Program-made: the position numbers and the translations under genes
Assembly (NCBI RefSeq): GCF_000003605.2
Contig: NW_003142305.1
Span: 644,221-657,519, forward strand
Source: Saccoglossus kowalevskii
Taxonomy: Eukaryota; Hemichordata; Enteropneusta; Harrimaniidae
Length of the DNA stretch: 13,299 nucleotides
Direction of reading: 5' to 3'
The notes under the pieces: model-generated
Databases searched by the model: none
Told to the model about the DNA's origin: nothing
Seen by the model: the letters and a program-made list of their open reading frames with translations, nothing else
Shown: in pieces, positions 6,034 through 13,299 of the stretch
Numbering within the stretch: the stretch's first letter is position 1
Layout of the letters: each line of letters starts with the position of its first letter

Positions 6034-9013
6034 TCGGGAACGTTAATGCCGGCAGGCAAAATGTAAATAAGTACGTCGGCCTCGCGTAATACAATTCGGG
6101 TCTTATAACTCTAAAAAAACGGCAAAAAGGAAAGACGTTTTTGAGAAATAAACTAGAAAAAAAATTCTAGTGCGTATATAGTCTGTCGCAAACATTTCTG
6201 TAGAACTTACAGGATGCCTACAGAATTTATTATTATAAAGTATGAGGGGACTTGGTGAATTTTAATAAAACAAATCTGTACCGAGAAATGTTTGAAAAAA
6301 AATATATAGGGAAATTTACAGCAAAAAATAATGGTTTAAAAATACACACACACTTTCAAAAGTCAAAAACAGTTCATAACTAGGTAAAGCAAGACAATTT
6401 GCAGAATGAGCACAAGAGTCGGTACTACCCATTAGAGTTTGTAATTGTAACCCTTAATGTAACATCAAATAAAGCGTAGACGAAATTTTAATTGAAAATA
6501 AGTGACATTTTCACGCTACTGACAATACGCGTTCAGAGACTTGGGAATGGATTTGAGTGTGCTAGGTACCCCTCTTCCCAGGCTATTTCTTGTTCATCCG
6601 GTGCTGAAAGCGTTCATTTTCTTATCATAACTTCCGAAGAGGCCAAACTTATAATGTAGGTGTCTAGTTCCGCACCATAACTAACCAAGAGGACAATGAC
6701 ATCACGTTCTCAAAAAGAAAATTAAATGTCCAGAGAACGCTGAAAATTTTTTTTTTCGTTGCTGCATCTACATGATCATACGTCAACATTAAGCCAATTA
6801 TGATAATATTTTCAGGATAACATTTCATTCAAACAATATTAAATTCACATATCGTGGTCAATCTGCAACAATCATCATATTCTCTATTAAACTTCATAAC
6901 CCGACGTAACGTTATTGGTGGGTGGACATGTGCGTTAATACATTTCCGGTGATAGTAACTTGGACGTAATTACATATCAAGAATACGCAGTTCCATTATT
7001 ATTATACAAATAACCCTATTATATATAAGGGAAATCATAACATTTAAAGTGTTCTCCACAGACCAATATAAGTTCATATCTTGTGTTTTAGTTATTATTG
7101 ACGCGACCTTATTTTTACACTCACAGTCCGTAATTGTCCAGATATTCGAAAAAAGTGCAATAATTCGTATTTGAATTACTCTTATAACGATAGTTTCGCG
7201 ATTTTATAGCTCAATTTTGTCAAATGTTGGTCGTATAATTTTGGATCTTGTTAAATCGTGGATGAGAAATAATTGAAAAAAAAAACGGCTGAAAGGATTG
7301 GTCAAGGTACGCAGTGTATATCATTGCTGTCATTTATAACGCACCCAATGTCCTCGTTCTCGCCTGTCATCGTAAATGTATTGCGGTGTATTGCATGTAT
7401 TTGCCTGCTCGTTTATATTGGTAATCGACTGTGGCACATATATACTGTCAAGGCAGCAGTTAAAGCAGAATGGATTCGCTTCTGTTCATGAGTGCTGCTT
7501 AATGAACTTGTCAATACAACATGATTCGTGCATCAACGGAACTATAATGTTACTGTCTTGTCATCATCGCGTTTGCAGTGAAATATTATATCTATGCACT
7601 GATAGGAATTTCGTTAAAACAGCTTTCGCAATTTTTTTTTAAATGGTTATTACATAATGCAAATTTAGAAACGAGTCACTTGCATTGTTTAGCATGCAGT
7701 GTTTATTTACTACAAGCCAAATAATTGACAAATCTAAATGACTGATATTTTCTTGGATTATGAAAACAGTGCAGTAAAGAGCATGCATACACGTTAATAC
7801 ATGCAAATTCACTTAGAAAATCCTTCCACGTTTTTTAATTTTTTGCGTATGATTAAAACCTTAATCCGAGTCACTGGCCAAAAATTGAAATTACTAATAC
7901 TTACTTACCTTCAAGTTTTAGTATCGAGATGCGATTTGAACCAACTTGATTTCCTCGAAACATTCCAGCTGAGTATCATACATGAATAATCTAATTAAGC
8001 ATACAATATTAACATTTCTTTGGGCGCAACCATTATTGCAATGTCCAAGTTTATTTTCTGGAACGAGTACGCGCATTCCAGCTATATTATTTGTCAAACC
8101 ATGATTTATTTGTAATAACAGAATTATAGCTGAAGTATAAATTAAAATAAAAGTTGTATTTAATGTCAATTCTGTAGGTTATTCTTTACGTGTCCAAACA
8201 GAACGCCGCGGAGAAAACCCAAATTATGACAGTTCTTGCAATACAGCCTCTGGACTGATACAACAATTTGATGTTAATCAACTGTGTCTGTTTTTGTCGG
8301 AATATAAGAAAGCACCGTTTGGTGATATTTAAATATAGAATAATGTTACACTACAGCACGAAAGTTGTAACAATAAAAGTATATTAATAATTATTATAAG
8401 AAATATAACAGCACAGTGGGGACTTTTTTGTTATTATTTTGAATTTTTATTTCACCACCTATAAACATTATAATTTGCCAAATTTGGGAAATTAACTTTT
8501 GATTAGCTTTTTGTAGTAGATCTTCAGCCTGGTGCACAATTAATGGCATTGCTTCACTTTTAATTTTAAAACCAACATAATGACAGTTCACACTGAAACA
8601 TGCTTGAAAAATCTAATTATCCCCACAAAATAAATAGGGAGGTCCATTTTAGAATGATTTCCGCTTATGGACAGCTGTCAATTTACCGATGATTAATACC
8701 TCATTTCCCGGTATTTTTTAATGTTCTAATGCGTTCAGTTCATAAAGTGACGAAACAACGTAATTGACTCATCAAATCATAACAAAAATATTGTTATTGA
8801 CGTCTATGCGTAATTCATAACAAATGCAAGATTATTGTAAACATTGATGTGTTCTTGCAACTGAAATCGTTCGGCGGAGAGGGCGCCCCGTTGAACGTCA
8901 TTATTTTTCCGGCAGAATTTTTTGAGCATTTTTCATTTTTGTGTGTTTTTTGAATAATTTGCTAATAATATTGGACCAAATAAACATTGGCAGTTTGATG
9001 TGTGGTTCAATGA
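6034..9013. other. Long AT-rich intergenic or intronic stretch
   Basis: About 3 kb without a recognisable gene. Features seen: a CTAGAA/TTCTAG hairpin at 6153-6170, a short CA run near 6340, and a motif CATAACT..C.AAGAGG.CAA twice at 6626-6648 and 6676-6698. Open frames at 7273-7642 (+), 7918-8169 (-) and 8394-8591 (-) lack ATG starts or domains and are judged chance frames. Confidence 0.6.
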
Positions 9014-9259
9014 TTAGCGTGCCAGCAGGGAGATAATGGCTGTGTGCTCACTCAGCTGTGAAACGTCCAGCCGGAGGCACGTACAAACTGTCGGCCCGTG
9101 TGCACATAACAACACTGCATCCTCATCGTAAATAGTAGCGAATTGCTGCACGATGACTGGATACAAACAATTGTAGATATTCATCAGAAAATGAGCATCC
9201 TGGTTGGGGCTACAACGATTCAGTGCATTTAAGGATAACCTGGCCTCTCCAAAAAACAC
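9014..9259 (-). CDS. Candidate coding exon (C-terminal), unknown protein
   Basis: A minus-strand frame of 81 codons is open from directly after a TAA (9262-9260) to a TAA at 9016-9014. It has no ATG at its start (GTG), so if real it is a 3'-terminal exon entered through an acceptor in its first codons, perhaps the TTTTTTGGAG near 9250. The block is about 48% G+C by hand count, against about a third around it, and codon third positions look constrained. The product has a Cys cluster in VLLCAHGPTVCTC and a segment LRLDVSQLSEHTAIISLL. I recognise no family. It could also be a fragment of a processed pseudogene or an unrecognised transposon. Confidence 0.35.
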   Translation of the reverse strand: MFFGEARLSLNALNRCSPNQDAHFLMNIYNCLYPVIVQQFATIYDEDAVLLCAHGPTVCTCLRLDVSQLSEHTAIISLLAR

Positions 9260-9903
9260 TTATTTACTTGGTCGAATAAATAATAAGTTTTGACAATAAT
9301 ATAGAAAATTTAGCGTTCAAATGGTTATGGTTTCTAAGATTCACAGGTGGACGCAGAAGTACAGAATATGAGGATTGAGTTTAGGAATAGACATATTTTT
9401 TCATGATATGTATTGGTTTGTCACTTTCACCGGGAGAATTTTGTGCTTTCTTTATATAGACTCAAACATAATACTCGTTACTTCCGGGAAACTGATTATG
9501 ACCATTTTCATCAGTCGAAAATCATTACCAAGTAATGATGATATCTTAAGGTGTCATGGTTAATTGGAATACTAATTAAAAAACGTAAATTGTAATATTG
9601 CATCTTTCTTACAGTCGACTTTCATTAACGTTATTTCATAGTTTAACGTCATTTCAAATCTCTAGTGTAGTTCAAAATGAAATTGAATTTATAACTGAAA
9701 CATGCTTTAATGTTGGTCAGCATTGTATTAGAAGCAGCACATATGTCCATCTATTTACTCATATAACGTCTACCACGCAACCCAGACAACCAGACAATGG
9801 CGAATGTTTGTAATAAATTAGTAATGGTTAAAATTAATGACATTCGCTTTTAGCTTTTTTGGGGGGTTGCTTATCAAACCGAGTATATGCAAAAACATCA
9901 CAG
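9260..9903. other. Mostly non-coding; one possible + strand exon
   Basis: A perfect 8-bp hairpin (ATCATTAC-CAA-GTAATGAT) lies at 9521-9539. A good acceptor-like TTTCTTACAG ends at 9614, followed by a frame open from 9616 to a TAA at 9811-9813, with AATAAA overlapping that stop (9812-9817). The product has no known domain, so it is described here and not called as a gene. Confidence 0.5.
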
Positions 9904-9919
9904 GTATGCATATGCATAC
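9904..9919. promoter_or_regulatory. 16-bp palindrome containing a POU MORE site
   Basis: GTATGCATATGCATAC is a perfect palindrome. Its centre at 9906-9917, ATGCATATGCAT, is the MORE sequence bound by homodimers of POU-domain (Oct) factors. A further octamer-like ATGCAAAA lies about 20 bp to the left. Binding and target gene are unknown. Confidence 0.4.
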
Positions 9920-10136
9920 TTGGTATAATTCATGTATTAACTAATTTTTGTATAATTTGTTGAATTGTATACATTTCTTATACTAAGGAAAAATAAAGAA
10001 ACAACACCAAACACAGAATCAGTTTCCCTCCATCGTTGTTAGCTGCATTGCTTGTTTTGTTTGATATGATCTAGTGCTAAGTGTACCAATGTATATGATA
10101 CAGCAAGTAACACTGCAGTTAGAGTCATACCAACAA

Positions 10137-10417
10137 TATAAAATAAATAAATAAGTTTTATTCTCCTTATTATATAACCAATACAATAATAGAATCAAAA
10201 ACTAATGACAATGCAAGAACATAAGTGAGAATAGGATCGGAAAATAGCAGTCAAGCGACTGCTAATCTAGTCCGTTTCCATCTTCTTAAATAAATATTCA
10301 TAATAATTAAGTATTAGGGCTAGTCAAAGAAATAGCGAAAAGAAAAAAAATATATATATATATATATATATTTAGATATTGTATATACATTTTATGTACA
10401 AGAAAACACCAAGTTCA
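10137..10417 (-). mobile_element. 3' UTR and tail of the minus-strand LINE
   Basis: Read on the minus strand, the region follows the retrotransposon stop codon. It contains a TA microsatellite and a perfect 7-bp hairpin at 10246-10263 (AGCAGTC-AAGC-GACTGCT on the + strand), and ends in AATAAAAC and a TTTA-repeat tail at about 10138-10160. A stem-loop close to a short-repeat tail is the usual recognition structure at the 3' end of tailed LINEs. Confidence 0.65.
10351..10370. repeat. (TA)10 microsatellite
   Basis: Ten perfect TA units preceded by a run of A, within the LINE 3' UTR. Confidence 0.9.
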
Positions 10418-10858
10418 CTAAGTATACAAATGATATTTTTTGTATTCTTTTTTGAATATGTTTCTCGACTGTATAGATCTAATATGAGGCGGAATTGTGT
10501 TCCATATGTTCGGGCCAATATATTTTATAGAAAATTGATCTCATTTTTTCTTAACTTTGGGGAGAGAAAGATTACATTTGTAGTTTTGTCTTGTGTTATA
10601 ATTATGTTCAATCTGCGGGAAGTAGTTGTGGAAAATTGGTGGTAATCTATCATAAATTGCATCATGCACTAAGGTTCCAATTTGTAGAGAATGTTGTTTA
10701 TAAATATCTAAAATGCCTAATTGTTGAAACAAAGATCCTGAGGGTGTATTGTAATTTTTAAAGGCGATAATGCGAACAATGCGTTTTTGTATACGTACAA
10801 TGTTTTGCAGGTGACATTGATATGTATTTCTCCAAACCTCTAATCTATAAGAAATGTA
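10418..10858 (-). pseudogene. LINE ORF2 C-terminal end, one internal TGA
   Basis: The minus strand can be read in one frame for 147 codons from 10858 to a TAG at 10420-10418. It begins YISYRLEVWRNTYQ, continues with a basic RIQKRIVRII segment, LGILDIYKQH, a LPPIFHNYF motif and NYNTRQ, and closes with IGPNIWNTIPPHIRS and a Lys/Tyr-rich tail. This series is typical of the region after the RT core in Rex/CR1-like non-LTR retrotransposons. The only interruption is TGA at 10543-10541, which may be a CGA changed by CpG decay; a further TAG lies just upstream at 10861-10859. The copy is 5'-truncated or diverged beyond about 10900. It has far fewer lesions than the LINE at 1-765, is of a different family and is probably younger. 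Confidence 0.85.
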
Positions 10859-10925
10859 CTATGAATACATGCAATGGTGCATATTTATATGCATAGAAAT
10901 ACAATAGCGAAGAAATTGTTTTGGA

Positions 10926-10985
10926 GTCGGGTTTGGTAGGGTTACATTGTCTTGGGTCGGGTTTGGCGGGTCATATTGTTGAGGT
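10926..10985. repeat. Two-copy imperfect 30-bp tandem repeat
   Basis: Both units begin GTCGGGTTTGG (10926 and 10956) and share a CATTGT/ATATTGT end; identity is roughly 80% with one single-base gap. It adjoins the 5' edge of the minus-strand LINE remnant. Confidence 0.6.
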
Positions 10986-12278
10986 TCCATCACACATTTC
11001 AAATCAAGTGAGGCTTGATTCTTGATTTAATTTTTTTTAAATGTTGCCAATATTATTTATCGACAGTGGATGTCATATGAACAGAAATACGTGTTTAACA
11101 TCGAAATTAATTGTTGAATCTAATAATCGTGACAGAATAATGAATATGAACACAAAAAGTCAAATTTCAGATTTCAATGTCTAAAAACGTTCAATACATT
11201 TTAAGAAAACGAAATTACGCAAACATTAATAAATTGTTAATATTCTTCAGCTGACACAATGACAAAAATGATAAGTTAATATCTCCTAGAATTAATAAAA
11301 TAGGATTGATTTTAATTGAATATTGAAGTAAAGATCCATGTGTAATGAAACAGTGTTCGTCGCTAAAAGATAATTTCTATTATCCACCTTGTTCTTATTC
11401 TCACACCCTAATCAAATCTGTTGCAACAACGAGGTGCTGCAATGAAAAGAAACAGGGTTTTGCGATGATGAATGTACTACAGTAACTATGAGTGACGTCA
11501 TTTTAGTGATATCTGAAGTGGGCAGAGTTAATATTGGTTAAAATGTTAATATTAGTTAATAAGGCAATTACATGATAATTATAATTCACACCTATCTATC
11601 AACAGAACACTTTGCAGAGATAATTTATTCAGAATAAACCCGGTAAACCACTTTTATTTAAATGTTAATGAAGTAGTCATGGTTGTGACCTTTCCCCGGT
11701 TAAATTCGCTCCTAGTTGCAAATAATTTCAACTCCAACTAGGAAAAAAACGTCATTGTTTATTTCATGCTTCCACTGATTTAGGATTGTTTATAATAACC
11801 AAAATTGACAATAAAACCATATTTTGGAGAATAAATTGTTAATATGTCAAAAAGAACCATTAATTGTCAGTAATTCACTTATGTAAACATCCCACCACTG
11901 AGCCATTTTTGTAGCATACAGTGTGCCCGGAAATTACTATTTGCTTATTTCACATTTTTCCTGTGTTCACCCCTTGGGCTTTACAAATTAACTCATTTTT
12001 GGAATCAGTTCCAATGTTTTATTGGTTAACATAATTCTCAGCACACATGACACACTTTATAAATCATTCATTCGATATTCGTGTTTCTTTCCTCTCCAGC
12101 GAAAAATAAAAAACTTAGCTTCAGCTGAATCAAAGTCATTAGTACGGAAATTGCATTTAATAGAGAAATATGCAGCAATACATTAATTCCCATTAATCTA
12201 GAATATCAAATATTAATCTTATGTTATCAGTAATCTTCTTCTCTGTAAAGAAAGCAGTTTATTCTTTGTGAACTAAAT
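10986..12278. other. AT-rich intergenic stretch, no gene seen
   Basis: No coding frame was found. It holds a perfect CRE (TGACGTCA) at 11493-11500, an 18-bp unit repeated twice in tandem at 11527-11562 (15 of 18 bases equal) and an inverted repeat with 9-bp arms, TCCTAGTTG at 11710-11718 and CAACTAGGA at 11735-11743. Confidence 0.6.
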
Positions 12279-12357
12279 ATGTCACCTTGCAATGCGCCTG
12301 TCAGCTATTTTATAATCGGCATATAAAAGTGACAATGATCCACAATTTCTGAGTTCA
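12279..12357. repeat. Diverged direct repeat, copy 1
   Basis: This stretch shares AATGCGC, GCTATTTTATAA, CATATAAAAGTGACA and CAATTTCTGAG, in the same order and spacing, with 13037-13112. Gaps are few and mismatches scattered. On the minus strand both copies give similar peptides (SEIVDHCHF here, SEIGNQCHF there), so the repeat may come from a coding region or a mobile element. Confidence 0.6.
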
Positions 12358-13036
12358 ATAGTACCCTTTTTAAGTTTGAGTGAGAATGTACGTATAGCTG
12401 GTTAGTGAGTTGTCGACAAAATCCATAACCACAATTTATAAAACTAACCAGAACTATGTAGGTAATCCATCATTGCCAGGTCATTTATTATTTTGACAGT
12501 TTTAGAGCCAAATAAACTTTAGATTCCCTACACCATATCCACTATCAAGTCAGATTTTGCTGACATAACTCTCAGCTTATAGAATTGTTTTAATGTTGTC
12601 CAATCAGAAATATGTTTAACTGAACTATTCCCGTGTCAGATATTCCGTTTCGACCAATCAGAGATCAGTTTGCTCACTTGTATTTGATATCGCAAGTTTT
12701 TTGATCGTCAGTTCGTTTCTTGTTTACATGTCAATTCGCTGTATAGTGTAATCGAACCACACCTAACCTGCTGTGTGCTATCATAAATAAAAGCTAAGGG
12801 GTTGTCCACATTGTTTTAATGTAAAATACGGATTTTTAATTGTAACATCTTTCAATAATCTATCAACTATGCTTATCTACACTAAAACACGCAAAGGTCT
12901 AAGTTTTCGAGTATTTTTTTGGTAAAGATCTGTGCATATAAATTAGATAAATGTGCACAATGATGCAAATGTTTTCATTGCAATATAGTAAATACTTTAA
13001 AATGTCTGTGTAGATGAATGTTTGAAAATTTCTCAT
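12358..13036. other. Non-coding stretch with paired CCAAT boxes
   Basis: No gene was recognised. Two CCAATCAGA-type boxes lie at 12600-12608 and 12654-12662, with TCAGTTC about 50 bp further (about 12709-12715), the shape of a + strand promoter; only a seven-codon frame follows it. Confidence 0.5.
12600..12662 (+). promoter_or_regulatory. Paired CCAAT boxes (NF-Y type)
   Basis: CCAATCAGAAA at 12600 and CCAATCAGAGA at 12654 are two strong NF-Y consensus sites in the same orientation, 54 bp apart. Such pairs are common in animal promoters. An initiator-like TCAGTT follows near 12709. No recognised gene starts downstream inside the window. Confidence 0.35.
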
Positions 13037-13112
13037 TTATATGACTTCAATGCGCTGCTATTTTATAAGTGACATTTAAAAGTGACACTGATTTCCAATT
13101 TCTGAGAACAAC
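13037..13112. repeat. Diverged direct repeat, copy 2
   Basis: Second copy of the sequence at 12279-12357, about 757 bp away in the same orientation. The minus strand here carries an ATG-started frame (13241-13047). A second minus-strand frame, with WLSPGYDRKMDFG then SEIGNQCHF, looks more protein-like and is the one conserved between the copies. Confidence 0.6.
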
Positions 13113-13299
13113 CTGCCAAAGTCCATTTTTCGGTCGTAACCAGGAGACAACCATTGATGTTTGTCGGCCTTGAAACCATGCGAATTGGATTCCGACAATG
13201 TTCAATTGACAGTTAATCAAATTTCGAGTTACGGGAAACATACATTGTAGTATAATGTCACGTTTAGTAACTCGAACTTTAATTATTTAACTAACAGTT

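Noticed and set aside
7273-7642. Two overlapping + strand frames, one with a hydrophobic stretch
   Set aside because: The first starts with TTG. No family is recognisable, and a hydrophobic run is expected in AT-rich chance frames.
7918-8129. Minus-strand frame preceded by a good acceptor (ATACTTCAG)
   Set aside because: No convincing donor, ATG or domain; the acceptor alone is not enough in AT-rich DNA.
8394-8592. Minus-strand frame preceded by TGTTTCAG
   Set aside because: No recognisable product and an Asn/Lys-rich end typical of chance AT-rich translation.
10039-10128. 29-codon minus-strand ATG frame with a signal-peptide-like start
   Set aside because: Too short to separate from chance; it borders the LINE tail and has no supporting context.
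10379-10645. 88-codon + strand frame
   Set aside because: It is antisense to the LINE coding remnant.
1-13299. CRISPR array, tRNA or rRNA gene, bacterial operon
   Set aside because: No regularly spaced repeats, no tRNA B-box with acceptor stem, no rRNA signature and no gene packing were seen.

Overview
This looks like nuclear DNA of an invertebrate animal. The window is AT-rich, has long non-coding stretches, decayed non-LTR retrotransposons, a MITE-like palindromic element and one convincing intact protein gene. The gene has no bacterial features (no Shine-Dalgarno sites, no operon packing); its product is a seven-transmembrane receptor of the metazoan aminergic class. The repeats have a look I associate with marine lophotrochozoans or invertebrate deuterostomes, but the phylum cannot be fixed from this sequence alone.

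Layout. 1-~900: the 3' end of a decayed LINE on the + strand, running off the left edge, with frameshifts, stops and a 3'-terminal hairpin. ~1046-1335: a possible non-autonomous DNA element with a G-rich left side. 1723-2127 (- strand): a speculative pair of exons, one with a calcium-loop-like motif, followed by AATAAA. 2520-3650 (- strand): an intronless 376-residue GPCR of the histamine H3/H4-muscarinic group. It has a candidate TATA box, a 5-codon upstream ORF and a close poly(A) signal. 4355-4543: CRE-like and CTCF-like motifs upstream of the receptor. 4560-4766: a 207-bp MITE flanked by TA. 4769-9013: mostly featureless AT-rich sequence with one notable inverted repeat. 9014-9259: a GC-richer block with an open minus-strand frame, possibly an exon. 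9904-9919: a perfect palindrome containing a POU-dimer (MORE) sequence. ~10140-10900: the 3' end of a second, different LINE on the - strand, with its C-terminal coding part nearly intact. 12279-12357 and 13037-13112: two diverged copies of one sequence. 12600-12662: a pair of CCAAT boxes.

The genes do not form an operon or a system. The main biological content is one orphan aminergic receptor embedded in repeat-rich intergenic DNA. Its binding-pocket residues mix H3-like and muscarinic-like features and lack the histamine-specific glutamate. No new multi-gene system was found.
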